Shown here: positions 32,360-42,784 of the stretch, piece after piece
How positions within the stretch are numbered: the first letter of the stretch is position 1
Layout: each line of letters opens with the position of its first letter
Assembly (NCBI GenBank): GCA_020796225.1
Contig: CM036753.1
Span: 7,435,001-7,499,000, forward strand
Direction of reading: 5' to 3'
DNA: 64,000 nt
DNA from: Arion vulgaris
Lineage: Eukaryota > Mollusca > Gastropoda > Stylommatophora > Arionidae
Notes under the pieces: model-generated
Seen by the model: only the letters and a program-made list of their open reading frames with translations
Databases searched by the model: none
Told to the model about the DNA's origin: nothing
Program-made: the position numbers and the translations under genes

Positions 32360-33465
32360 GTTGAAATATTTGAAGGAAACACACAATTGATCTTGTGACA
32401 AATGTATTATATTTGAAGGAAACATGCAATTGATCTTGTGACAAATGTATCATATTTGAAGAAAACATACAATTGATCTTGTGACAAATGTATCATATTT
32501 AAAGGAAACATACAATTGATCTTGTGACAAATGTATCATATTTGAAGAAAACATACAATTGATCTTGTGACAAATGTATCATATTTGAAGAAAACATACA
32601 ATTGATCTTGTGACAAATGTATTATATTTGAAGAAAACATACAATTGATCTTGTGACAAATGTATCATATTTAAAGGAAACATACAATTGATCTTGTGAC
32701 AAATGTATCCTATTTAAAGTTTAGTTTAGTTTAGTCGTCGGATCACCATCACTGCACGTCGAACAAATTAGTCCATAAGTGCTCCGATCTCTCCTCAGTA
32801 TGTCCATCAGAGTGTGGCGACTAACGACACCGGTTCTTTGTTGGTTTACAATTCTTCTTTGTCTGCCAGCATAGCGTTCTTGTCGAGCTACACCACACTT
32901 AACTTTGAGTTCTTGCAGTCTGGTTAGTGTTGGGGATTCACCGCTATTACGTGAATCATGTACACGCCCTCTCTCCTTAAGGAATTTATAATATCAGCCT
33001 GGTCCATTGCCCGTCCGCTTTGGACAGCAGCCATACCTGCAAGCCTATCCGCACGTTCATTCCCCTTACACCTGCATGCCCTGGCACAAAATAAAACTGA
33101 TCTTTGTCAGCTTAGACCTCCCCAGCGATTCTATCCAATGTCTCCTAGCCCATCCTGTTTCAATCTTCCTGAGCACACTCATTGAGTCACTGAGAAAACA
33201 TGCATGGATAAAAGTCTGTGATTCTAGCCAAATCATCGCTTTGGTAACCGCCATGATTTCCATAGTGAGACTGCTCGTAGTCACGGCAAAACCACCACTG
33301 TCTTCCTTCACAACATCACCTCCGACCTGAGCAGTGAAAGCCCATGAGCTCCGCACATGTCGAATCACCGAACCATCCGTATAAATGATTACATCATGCT
33401 CAGATGCGTTCTCAATCCTATTTAAAGGAAACATACAATTGATCTTGTGACAAATGTATCATAAA
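32360..33465. repeat. 43-bp minisatellite, 9 units, split by a LINE
   Basis: The unit is ATATTTGAAGAAAACATACA followed by ATTGATCTTGTGACAAATGTATC. Eight units run to 32719. One more unit resumes at 33421-33463, after the LINE insertion, and ends 22 nt before the exon-4 acceptor. Confidence 0.93.
32707..33427 (-). mobile_element. 5'-truncated RNase-H LINE inside the 43-bp array, 13-bp TSD
   Basis: ATCCTATTTAAAG at 32707-32719 and 33415-33427 is a perfect target duplication within the array. The insert reads on the minus strand as an RNase H domain: IYTDGSVIRHVRSSWAF (first Asp), TMEIMAVTKAM (Glu), ACFLSDSMSVLRKI (second Asp), FILCQGMQV where H-A-G is lost. It ends with CTAAACTAAACTAAAC, a pentamer tail. 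The 13-bp repeat and tail define both ends. Confidence 0.9.
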
Positions 33466-33486
33466 TTGTATTCATAACATTTTCAG

Positions 33487-33556
33487 AGAACCCGTTATGA
33501 TTGCACAATAGCCTCCACGAATCCTTTGTCATCAAACGGGCAACTCAAATTGATTG
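33487..33556 (+). CDS. Ig-superfamily gene, exon 4 of 13 visible
   Basis: The exon starts after CATAACATTTTCAG and stops at GTAAGTGAG. It is 70 nt, phase 0 to phase 1, and encodes RTRYDCTIASTNPLSSNGQL followed by KLI. Y-D-C is the F-strand cysteine of the Ig domain begun in exon 1. Ending in phase 1 after the G strand is the classic Ig-domain boundary, and exon 5 starts in phase 1. Its last 32 nt and its donor are amplified downstream in a 59-bp minisatellite. Only the first donor keeps the frame: reading past it meets TGA two codons later. Confidence 0.6.
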
Positions 33557-33883
33557 GTAAGTGAGAACTAATAGACCGTTCCGTTTGTCATCAAACGGGC
33601 AACTCAAATTGATTGGTAAGTGAGAACTAATAGACCGTTCCGTTTGTCATCAAACGGGCAACTCAAATTGATTGGTAAGTGAGAACTAATAGACCGTTCC
33701 GTTTGTCATCAAACGGGCAACTCAAATTGATTGGTAAGTGAGAACTAATAGACCGTTCTGTTTGTCATCAAACGGGCAACTCAAATTGATTGGTAAGTGA
33801 GAACTAATAGACCGTTCTGTTTGTCATCAAACGGGCAACTCAAATTGATTGGTAAGTGAGAACTAATAGATCGTTCCGTTTGT
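33525..33883. repeat. 59-bp minisatellite amplifying an exon end and its donor site
   Basis: The unit is TTTGTCATCAAACGGGCAAC, TCAAATTGATTG, then GTAAGTGAGAACTAATAGAC and CGTTCCG. The leftmost copy is the end of Ig exon 4. Six copies of the donor GTAAGTGAG are present, all identical. The last unit is truncated at 33883. Confidence 0.93.
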
Positions 33884-33892
33884 GCAGTTTTA

Positions 33893-34080
33893 GATGTAGT
33901 CTCTTGAATGTTTTCTCAATGACTCATTGAGTATGCACAGAAAGATTGAAATAGGCTCGGGTCGGAGATAATGATTGGAACCGTTGAAGAAGTCTGGGCT
34001 GACAAAAATGAGTTTCATTTTTGTGTTAGGGCATGCATGTGTAAGTGGAGATGAACGTACCAATAGGTTTGCAGGTATCT
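33893..34080 (+). repeat. RNase-H LINE fragment, plus orientation
   Basis: It is homologous to the reverse complement of 33.05-33.23 kb: TGTTTTCTCAATGACTCATT, AGAAAGATTGAAATAGGCTC, TAGGGCATGCATGTGTAAG. It is an inverted partner of the insertion at 32.7-33.4 kb. Confidence 0.65.
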
Positions 34081-34099
34081 TCTTTCTTTTGTCCTTCTC

Positions 34100-34500
34100 T
34101 TCTTTTTTTGCCGCTAGGAGTAGCTGGTTTAACTGAAGATCGGTTTCGAGATAATGCACGCTCGGTCGCTTGATATGGTGTGGTATTGTGGAGTTTTAAG
34201 ATGTTTGTGACACCATCAACACATCTTTTTCTTGGTCTGCCTCTTCCTCTTTATGACTCCATTTTCAGGTTGTACACTTGTGCACCTGGTGTATTCGGGC
34301 TCATTCTCACCAAATGGCCAAACCATATGAGTCTCTGTTTTTCACTGAATCTAATAGCAGGTGTTGTTTCGACTGTTCTTCTAATTTCCTCATTTCTTAT
34401 ATGGACTCTTCTTGTTTTATTTACTGCTTTCCTCAAGTATTTCATTTCACATGTGCTTTTTTGTTCTTTTGTTAGTGTTCATGTTCGGCACTGGTAGCAC
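34100..34500 (-). repeat. LINE ORF2 C-terminal remnant
   Basis: The minus strand encodes RRVHIRNEEIRRTVETTPAI and FSEKQRLIWFGHLVRMSPN, followed by a broken P-K-K-R-C-V-D-G-V-T tail. It is the same family as 2.2 kb and 38.9 kb. Confidence 0.7.
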
Positions 34501-34529
34501 AGTGTTGGTATGGTGAAGCTAGACAAAAG

Positions 34530-34690
34530 CACTATACTGGTAGCCATAGAAGAATAGTAAACCAACAAAGAACCGGTGTCGTTAGTTGCCACTCACTAAG
34601 AGACATACTGAGGAGATGGGAGCACTTATGGACTAATTAGTTCCATGTGCAGTGATGATGATCAGGCAACTAAACGAAATTAAACCTGTA
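34530..34690 (+). repeat. 3' end of the RNase-H LINE family
   Basis: TAAACCAACAAAGAACCGGT, TGCCACTCACTAAGAGACAT and ACTAAACGAAATTAAAC are the plus-strand form of the 3' end at 32.72-32.87 kb. Confidence 0.65.
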
Positions 34691-34889
34691 GCCCATCTGT
34701 GCACATTTGTGAGCCGTTTTATACTATATATGCACCATCTGTGGTTGAGGAAAACCCCGTCAACTTGATACTGGTTAGATTTGATAACAGAACCAATATA
34801 TGCAGCTTTCAGACGACTGCCATTCATTATGAAAGGTGCCTTGACTTAGAACGTGATGATTCGTGAAGAACATTTGGACACGTACATAT

Positions 34890-35150
34890 AATATAGTAGA
34901 ACTCGCGTAGAACTCTCTATGAAAAGTAGGAATTCTCGTGACGGGGAATGAACATAGTGAATCCTATACTGGCTGCATTATCATTACAGCACAGATCACC
35001 CCGTCGACCTCTAGTCCAAGTGTAGTTCAATTTTGACTCATGTCTGCGGTGAGTAGAAAAATAAAAACACTCCCAACTCTTCAATGCTGTATACACATGC
35101 CATTGAGCCAAGTAGCAAAAGCCGAAGTGTCACTGGATCATTTAAAAAGT
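34890..35150. repeat. Unclassified dispersed repeat, copy 1
   Basis: Similar to 46.245-46.49 kb in the same orientation: TATAGTAGAACT, GACGGGGAATGAACA, a poorly conserved middle, then AAGTGTCACTGGATCATT. There is no coding capacity. 34700-34890 shows nothing I can name. Confidence 0.45.
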
Positions 35151-35164
35151 AGAAGAATATGTGG

Positions 35165-35560
35165 GTTTTTTTAAAAGTTGGTTAAAGCGATAGGACGACA
35201 GCAGACATCAACTAATGTACACTATTAGACTTTTACAACACATTTAAGATAACATTCCTACAAAATATTGTTGGTTAAAGCGATAGGACGACTGCAGACA
35301 TCAACTAATGTACACTATTAGATTTTTACAACACATTTAAGATAATATTCCTACAAAATATTGTTGGTTAAAGCGATAGGACGACAGCAGACATCAACTA
35401 ATGTACACTATTAGACTTTTACAACACATTTAAGATAACATTCCTACCAAATATTGTTGGTTAAAGCGATAGGACGACAGCAGACATCAACTAATGTACA
35501 CTATTAGACTTTTACAACACATTTAAGATAACATTCCTACAAAATATTGTCATCATCTTC
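35165..35560. repeat. ~94-bp tandem repeat, 4 copies
   Basis: The unit starts GTTGGTTAAAGCGATAGGAC and includes ACATCAACTAATGTACACTA and CATTTAAGATAACATTCCTA. Copies differ by single bases. Confidence 0.93.
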
Positions 35561-36160
35561 TCAATTACATCGCTTACCCTCGCCGGTTCTACGGAGTTCG
35601 TGCACTGCCGCTGAGATCTTCCTGTGAAAGAAAGAGATCAGAGCGCACATTGTTACTCATGGAAGTGTAATAGTGATGGTCCTATCAATCAATCAATTAA
35701 GACGGAGAGGTGGAGGGAGGGGATATCTTTATGGCGTGGAGGTACGGTACTCACCTCTCGCTGCAAAGGTACTCAGTTTGTTCTCCACTTGGAGAGCTCG
35801 GAATATTTTTCCAGAGTTACTTGATCTCAGTGTAGTTCCTATTGAGTTTCTAGTCATATTCAAGACGGACACTAAAACGTTGGTCTCGTGTTCAAGTTAA
35901 AAAAGTAAAAGAACCAATGGATGTTGAAAATCAATAAGAGTAGCCTGCAAACCCGCTGCCCTGGTAAAATTAATTAGAAAGATTATAATAAAATTTCTGC
36001 GACAATTTTTCCTATTTTAGAAATTACATCGGGGACTCTCACCGATGCTAGGGTGTTTATACACTGTAGCTGAGCTCTTCTTGTATAAGATAATGATTGG
36101 AGCACATATTCACTGAAGTGCAATGATGATAATCAAATCAATCAATCAATCACATACAAG
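35555..36160 (+). repeat. SINE family C: 3' fragment followed by a full copy
   Basis: 35555-35702 is a family-C 3' end with CAATCAATCAATTA. At 35710 a new tRNA-like head (GGGATATCTTTATGGCGTGG) starts a second copy, which ends with AATCAATCAATCAATC near 36155. They are head-to-tail. Confidence 0.75.
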
Positions 36161-36330
36161 AAACAAAAAGGAACATTAATTGAATGAAATAATTATTCCA
36201 TAGCTGTCGTTATACTTATCATAACTTCTGTATAAATGAGTAACTCATGATATTTGATATTTTTTATTAAGAAATCTGTCATTTTTTTATGTTCAACTGC
36301 ACAATGATGCACTTGTTGATATTTTCTCAG

Positions 36331-36455
36331 ACTTCTCTACAAAACCAGAGACTTCTATACTGAGTTGTGAAGGAGAAAGTGTGTACTTTCCATGGGAGTA
36401 TAACCCCAAGGATTTCCAGGCAGGAATATTGTTTGATATTTGGAGGGAGAGTGGC
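36331..36455 (+). CDS. Ig-superfamily gene, exon 5 of 13 visible
   Basis: It begins in phase 1 after GATATTTTCTCAG, as expected for the start of a second Ig domain. The peptide includes FSTKPETSILSCEGESVYFP and WEYNPKDFQAGILFDIWRES. E-S-V-Y-F-P-W looks like a B strand, and I-L-F-D-I-W like a C strand with the core Trp. The donor is the weak point: the only phase-0 GT before the in-frame TAG is GGC|GTCACA, a poor match to consensus. The right boundary is therefore provisional. Confidence 0.5.
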
Positions 36456-36569
36456 GTCACAGAGTAGGAGGATGATGATAATTCAATGTTTAATACATGT
36501 TGTTGCGTAACGTTTTAAGATTTAATTGAGAATTATAGTGGAAGGGTCGTGCATATATTTAACTACCAC

Positions 36570-37030
36570 CACATCTCATACATTCGACTATCATCATTAT
36601 CATTATCATCATTATCATCAATCATCAACATCAAGTAGCTTGTCCTTTCTGGAACTTGGCTCCCATGACAGCAGCCCTGAAAAACTCTCTGTTCTGTGCA
36701 AGTTGACTGACGTTAGTAGCAGTCATTCTCAGCTCGTAAGTGATATCCTGTATCCATCGTCTTCTAGGTCTTCCTATCATTCTTCTTCCAGACACCGTTC
36801 CCTCCAAAATTATCTTCTCTAGACACTCATGTCGTTTGATGTTTCCGAAATATTTAATTTTCCATATTTTTATGTTCTGTAATAGCCAACTCTCTTTAAT
36901 ATCAAGCTGTTGCAGAACATAGGCATTTGTTCGTTTCTCTATCCATGATATTCTAAGTAATCTTCTGTAGCATTTTCATATAAAGTCATTAATGATCATC
37001 TCCGTCGCTTTATCAATGGTCCATGTCTCT
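36570..37030 (-). repeat. LINE remnant with ATC-rich 3' tail
   Basis: A (CATTAT)n/(CATC)n stretch at 36590-36630 passes into CATCAAGTAGCTTGTCCTTT, the 3' end of the LINE family at 6.6 and 55.3 kb. The coding part decays through the GCTCGTAAGTGATATCCTGT block. Confidence 0.6.
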
Positions 37031-37213
37031 CAACATTTAGCTATCACTACACGAAAATTTCGCACGAAAATCACTCATCTAAAAGTCAAGTGTATTTAGT
37101 TTATTAGTAAATTCACCCCTTTTGTGTATACATACATACCAACGCTAATATTTCTCTGTATATATACAATCGCTTGCTGTTTCTAATCATGTAACTGTTT
37201 GTTTATATTTCAG

Positions 37214-37294
37214 GAAAAGTTTATCATCCATCACATTGTCTGGATATATTATCCACCAAACGGGAGGCCTTCTATTGTTGGTAGTGTCTATGAT
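37214..37294 (+). CDS. Ig-superfamily gene, exon 6 of 13 visible
   Basis: The exon lies between TTATATTTCAG and GAT|GTATGC. It is 81 nt, phase 0 at both ends, and encodes EKFIIHHIVWIYYPPNGRPS and IVGSVYD, which would form the C'-D region of the second Ig domain. Another frame is also open here (hydrophobic, LLLLVVSMMYAW), so the choice rests on phase agreement with exon 7. Confidence 0.45.
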
Positions 37295-37369
37295 GTATGC
37301 TTGGATACGAATTATATTAATATTAAATATTACAATCACTTCTCTATTGTCTTAAATTATCTTACATTT

Positions 37370-37734
37370 ATCTAACCGTGGCCCCCAGCAACATTAGGCC
37401 GACTAGCTCAGATGGGAAAATACAAATTCCGGTTTAATGGGGGTTGGATTTTATAAGTGTTGGATAGAACACTGCAAGATTTTCTGCAATTTTGCATAAT
37501 TCTGCGAGTCCATGGTTATTTATTGATGAAAACTATTAATAATTTTGATATTTCTTATTAAACTGAAATTATAACATAATATGACCTTGATTTAGCAAGT
37601 TGTGCTATTTTTAAAATAAATTTGTCTTTATCTAACATTACTGAAATGTGAGGTCATGCGACAGATGTGGTCTGATTTTCAAGAATTTTTGCCTGAGCTC
37701 GCCGGACTTACGTTATTGGAGGCCACAATCTAAT
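37370..37734. mobile_element. P-element-family MITE (351 bp)
   Basis: The ends are inverted repeats: CGTGGCCCCCAGCAACATTA from 37377, and TGTGGCCTCCAATAACGTAA read from 37727 on the other strand. They are flanked by ATCTAAC and ATCTAAT (6 of 7). The interior (GTCCATGGTTATTTATTGATG) is shared with the element at 46.6-48.3 kb. The terminal sequence matches the 3.4-kb THAP/P element at 49.9-53.3 kb. Confidence 0.75.
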
Positions 37735-37779
37735 TAACTGACCCAGCGTTTACTTGTTTAAATAGTGTGCCATAAAATG

Positions 37780-37992
37780 TGTCTAAAGGCGAAAAGTTGA
37801 CTTCATTGCATCAGATTTCCCTTCCGTTCCTATCGGCAGAAATGCTACGCCATCTATTGAGAATGTTGCATAAAGCATGAACTCAGTAGCTCCAGCAACT
37901 TTTCTGGGGATCTCATGAAAAAATGCACATATGACTCGGTCCGAATTACAACCTACAACTTTCAGAACGACAGGCAAACGTCTTAGTCAGTT
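37780..37992 (-). repeat. SINE family D, minus copy
   Basis: TTGACTTCATTGCATCAGAT, TTGAGAATGTTGCATAAAGC and a degraded inverted B box at 37950 match 59.39-59.59 kb. Confidence 0.65.
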
Positions 37993-38031
37993 CGTCATAG
38001 AGACCACCCCCTTCCCCCGGTCAAACGTATC

Positions 38032-38062
<31 letters not shown>

Positions 38063-38209
38063 CTAACACTACATTTGTCTGTCCATTTAACTTATCGTGT
38101 ACCTCTGTCTGTCTATTTAACTTATTATACCTTTGTCTGCCTAACGTGTCACATTTCAGTCTATCTATCTAATTTACCATACATGTGTCTCTCTCTCTGT
38201 TAAGAATAT

Positions 38210-38420
38210 CAAATGAAAATAATCATTACAAAACAGAGACAGTGGTGATATATAGAAAGACAAACACTATTTCAATGCAAATGAAAATAATCATTACAAA
38301 ACAGAGACAGTGGTGATATATAGAAAGACAAACACTATTTCAATGCAAATGAAAATAATCATTACAAAACAGAGACAGTGGTGATATATAGAAAGACAAA
38401 CACTATTTCAATGTCACCAA
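38210..38420. repeat. 68-bp tandem repeat, 3 copies
   Basis: The unit begins AAATGAAAATAATCATTACA and ends CACTATTTCAATGC. Copies are identical. Confidence 0.93.
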
Positions 38421-38518
38421 AGAACACATACATCATATAAACAATAGCTAGCGGAAATGTTCAATTCAGACGAAAAAATGGATAGAGAAATAAAAGCGCG
38501 GTGCGCAAAAACAAACCA

Positions 38519-38815
38519 GAAACTGGGACAACTAACACTACTTCTAATACATCAAGAGATACTATATGTGAATACTAAAACTGGGACAACTAACACTACT
38601 TCTAATACATCAAGAGATACTATATGTGAATACTAAAACTGGGACAACTAACACTACTTCTAATACATCAAGAGATACTATATGTGAATACTAAAACTGG
38701 GACAACTAACACTACTTCTAATACATCAAGAGATACTATATGTGAATACTAAAACTGGGACAACTAACACTACTTCTAATACATCAAGAGATACTATATG
38801 TGAATACTAAAACAA
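38519..38815. repeat. 58-bp tandem repeat, 5 copies
   Basis: The unit begins AACTGGGACAACTAACACTA and includes CATCAAGAGATACTATATGT. Copies are identical. Confidence 0.95.
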
Positions 38816-38879
38816 TGTAAATACTAAGACAAACTTCATACGAACTATTTTTGGGTCAATGTTATGCTACTAATTTCAA

Positions 38880-39200
38880 ACATGATCGCTCACCGCAGCT
38901 AATGAGTGGGAAATCATAAAATATATGAGAGGTCTTAGAAGACTGGCAGAAGTAACAATGAGAAATAACATTAGAAATGAAGAAATTAGAAGAAGATTAC
39001 CAATGAAACCAGTCATACAATTCTTACAAGAACAGCAGATGGTTTCGTTATCTGGCAAGAATTCATTCATACCGTCTTCCACTGAAAGACACAATAAAAA
39101 AGTATCATGATTACTGAGTTGGGAAATAAACAGCGTACAGGTTGGAGAAATGACATCACAAGAACTTTCGAGAAATGGATACTAACAAACAAAGCACATT
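38880..39200 (+). repeat. LINE ORF2 C-terminal remnant
   Basis: The frame at 38925 gives MRNNIRNEEIRRRLPMKPVI, the same segment as the minus copy at 34.3 kb (IRNEEIRR). The following GH motif is lost. Confidence 0.6.
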
Positions 39201-39840
39201 AGACAAGGGAAACAGAAGATCCTGACATCTCTTCCTAACACCAAACTGAAGAAGACAAGATCTTGACATCTCTTCCTAACACCAAACTGAAGAACAGAAG
39301 ATCCTGACATCTCTTCCTAACACCAAACTGAAGAACAGAAGAACCTGACATCTCTTCCTAACACCAAACTGAAGAACAGAAGATCCTGACATCTCTTCCT
39401 AACACCAAACTGAGGAACAGAAGATCTTGACATCTCTTCCTAACACCAAACTGAAGAACAGAAGAACCTGACATCTCTTCCTAACACCAAACTGAAGAAC
39501 ACAAGATCCTGACATCTCTTCCTAACACCAAACTGAAGAACAGAAGAACCTGACATCTCTTCCTAACACCAAACTGAAGAACAGAAGATCCTGACATCTC
39601 TTCCTAACACCAAACTGAAGAACAGAAGATCCTGACATCTCTTCCTAACACCAAACTGAAGAACAGAAGATCCTGACATCTCTTCCTAACACCAAACTGA
39701 GGAACAGAAGATCTTGACATCTCTTCCTAACACCAAACTGAAGAACAGAAGAACCTGACATCTCTTCCTAACACCAAACTGAAGAACAGAAGAACCTGAC
39801 ATCTCTTCCTAACACCAAACTGAAGAACAATAGAAAAAGA
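39200..39840. repeat. 41-bp minisatellite, about 15 copies
   Basis: The unit is ACAGAAGATCCTGACATCTC followed by TTCCTAACACCAAACTGAAGA. GATCC/GAACC/GATCT variants recur in blocks. Confidence 0.95.
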
Positions 39841-40169
39841 GAAGAATGAGCCTGTCTATTTATTGAACATATTCTTCTTCTTCCGTTCGCCCACTATGAA
39901 TTCAGGCGAAGTCAGTGCGCCTCGTACGACGCTTCTGATTGATTTTTGTGTGAAGATATGCTTTCCTTATTATTGGTGTCCTTCGCCATAATTTAACATA
40001 TCATTCATGTATCTGTTTATTTAACAACTATAACATTGTTATATTTATCTATCTTATTCTACGCCTGTTGTCTATATCTAACTCTTCACGCGTATGTCTA
40101 ACTTATACTATGCATCTAATAGTCTAACGTCAAGGATGTCAAGGTCTTCATCAGGATCACGCGTAATCA

Positions 40170-41075
40170 ACATCACAATCAAATTTCTTGTCTTTAGCAG
40201 AATTTTGCCACTCTAATAGTACTTCGAAACTACTCTTTCTGATAGGCCCAATGTCCGGCCTCTGTAGTCGTCATGCTCTAGTCATCAGTTACATCCTGAT
40301 TCCATCTTCTCCGTGGTCGTCCTCTTCTCCACTTTGTCGGATGCGTCCTTCCATAATGTTCTTCTTCAAACCCTCGTGTCTACAAAATGCTTCAATATTT
40401 TTATTCTTATTTGTTGCATCAGCCAGAATTTTGTGAGTTTAAGACCTTTCTTGTTAGATCTATTGGTTCTCTTCTCTGTCCATGATATACAGAGTCCTTT
40501 CTTGTTAGATCTATTGGTTCTCTTCTCTGTCCATGATATACAGAGTTCTTTCTTGTTAGATCTATTGGTTCTCTTCTCTGTCCATGCTATACAGAGTCCT
40601 TTCTTGTTAGATCTATTGGTTCTCATCTCTGTCCATGATATACAGAGTCCTTTCTTGTTAGATCTATTGGTTCTCTTCTCTGTCCATGCTATACAGAGTC
40701 CTTTCTTGTTAGATCTATTGGTTCTCTTCTCTGTTCATGATATACAGAGTCCTTTCTTGTTAGATATATTGGTTCTCATCTCTGTCCATGATATACAGTC
40801 CTTTCTTGTTAGATCTATTGGTTCTCTTCTCTGTCCATGCTATACAGAGTCCTTTCTTGTTAGATCTATTGGTTCTCTTCTCTGTCCATGATATACAGAG
40901 TCCTTTCTTGTTAGATCTATTGGTTCTCTTCTCTGTCCATGATATACAGAGTCCTTTCTTGTTAGATCTATTGGTTCTCTTCTCTGTCCATGATATACAG
41001 AGTCCTTTCTTGGTATATCTATTGGTTCTCTTCTCTGTCCATGATATACAGAGGACTCGTCTGTAACACTCTATC
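40170..41075 (-). repeat. LINE remnant (6.6/55.3-kb family) with internal expansion
   Basis: Left and right ends match consecutive parts of the LINE (CGAAACTACTCTTTCTGATA ... then GAGGACTCGTCTGTAACACT). Between them one 51-bp LINE segment is repeated about 12 times. Confidence 0.8.
40440..41060. repeat. 51-bp minisatellite born inside a LINE copy
   Basis: The unit is CTTTCTTGTTAGATCTATTG, GTTCTCTTCTCTGTCCATGA and TATACAGAGTC. Unexpanded copies of the LINE at 6.87-6.93 kb and 55.53-55.58 kb have this segment once. It is open in several frames on both strands because 51 is divisible by three. Confidence 0.93.
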
Positions 41076-41679
41076 GTACCCAAATTATGGACATGACGCA
41101 GACTATACTATACTATTCTCAAGCTTACTTAAAACTATTAGGGGTGTGTTTCACTCAACGTAATTTCTCCTACTACAGAAACTTTAAAAGACTTTGATCT
41201 GCTGGTTCAACTTGACTGAATTAAGTTCAAGAGATTACGTTCAGTGTTTACTCTTCCTTACAAAAATATACTATTTAATAGTTCATAAACTAAGAGTAAT
41301 TCACCTTCTGCCGATGAAAGGGAAATAATTCGTCAATTTTGAATATGAGAATCTGTTGCGACAGTTTTTTTCTTTCTGCGGTCGACAAATCTCTGAGATA
41401 AAGATGTTGATGTAGATCCGCGTCATTTTTGTGAACTATTTAGTTCAAGGTGACGACGATGCTGTAGCTGGGGTATAACAGCAACAGAGATGGTTGAGAA
41501 GCATTGATAAGTAATACAATTGTATAGGGATCAACAGCTAGTTTATACATATGTCTGCCTATCTAATATATATATACATAGAAAACAATTTTTTTTTTTC
41601 TTGCTCTAATTCATCTGTGACATATCCCAGTATATCAAATACTTAATAAAAGCATATATATACTCTGGGACAGCTCGCT

Positions 41680-42170
41680 AACTATCTTATATTAAACTCA
41701 GCCCAATATTTCTCGCATCTCTCAGCAAAGTTCGTTTCAGGTTTACCCTAGTGCTTCCTCTCTTTCTTAAACCTTTGACCTCCCACTTCAATGGCTGCTG
41801 TATTATTCTTTGACCATTTCTGCTCAGCGTATGCCCAACATATCTCCATCTTATTTTTCTTATAACAGTTGTTACTAGTGGTTGACCAGACATTTCTCTG
41901 ATTTCATCACTTTCCCTGAATTAATCTCATGTTATGTTCTTTTTTTTCGCAGACATCTATTTTCAAATGCATTTAACCTTTTCTCTATATTTTTAGTCAA
42001 TTTCCAACTCGCACTGGCATATGTTAGGATGGATATAACATTTGAATTGAAAATTAGTCATTTAGATTTAAAACTATATAACTTGCAGTTCCATATTTTA
42101 TTTAGACTTTTAAAAGCTGATGTTTCTTTGACAATTCGTAGCATAATTTCTTTTTAACATTTCCTGTGCA
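41680..42170 (-). repeat. LINE L6 remnant, minus copy
   Basis: The minus strand reads MSGQPLVTTVIRKIRWRYVG, H-T-L-S-R-N-G-Q-R and K-G-L-R-K-R-G; upstream of it are L-R-K-S-like and A-Y-A-S-x-S-W-K residues in other frames. It is the same protein region as at 17.7 kb. Confidence 0.7.
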
Positions 42171-42380
42171 ATCAAAATTGCTACCCAAATAGGTGAACTG
42201 CTCTGTTATTTTTATTACTTTGGATTCCAGTGTGATATCTGCATTACTTGCCATAGGTGTCTTCATTATATTTGTCTTTTCATATCTTATCTGAGTTCAA
42301 CTTTTGGTGTTATCCATGATGGTTGGATTGCTTCTTCTAAATTATTATTAACACTGACATGTGTCACCATTATCTTGCAG

Positions 42381-42547
42381 AGTGTGAATATCAGTCAGCA
42401 AAACGTCCACTTTGGTGACAGAGCTCAAGTCCACCAAGTGGAGTTGAAGGAAACAATCCCACAGCTGCTGGTGAAATCGCTAAAAGCTGATGACAATGGA
42501 ATATTTCAGATAGAAATTATATTTCTCTCAAAAGAAGAGCTCAGAAG
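42381..42547 (+). CDS. Ig-superfamily gene, exon 7 of 13 visible
   Basis: It runs from TTATCTTGCAG to GTACATT. It is 167 nt, phase 0 to phase 2. The peptide begins SVNISQQNVHFGDRAQVHQV and later has LLVKSLKADDNGIFQIEIIF. L-x-x-K-S-L-x-A-D-D-N-G-I-F-x-I is the E-F strand signature of an Ig domain (L-x-I-x-x-x-x-x-D-x-G-x-Y) with Phe for Tyr and no F-strand cysteine. It completes the second Ig domain. The last two bases form an Arg codon with exon 8. Confidence 0.6.
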
Positions 42548-42784
42548 GTACATTGAATGTTTTTTTTTATATTGATTACATGTACAAACTATTGTACATT
42601 TTGAGGTTCAAAACACGTAAAATCAATTTATTGTCGTCCTTGTTATTTAGAACAATGTTTTAGTTTATTAAGTGTTCCGTATTTGTAGTTTTTTGTCTTG
42701 ATAAAGGCATATAATCGAACGATGGCCATAGATGTTATTCGTAGGATAATAAAAATGTGTAGGAATTTAATTTTAGTAACATTT

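Noticed and set aside
37214..37375. Alternative frame with a membrane-like segment (GLLLLVVSMMYAW)
   Set aside because: It would read through the donor into intron sequence; phase agreement with exon 7 favours the other frame, although this remains uncertain.
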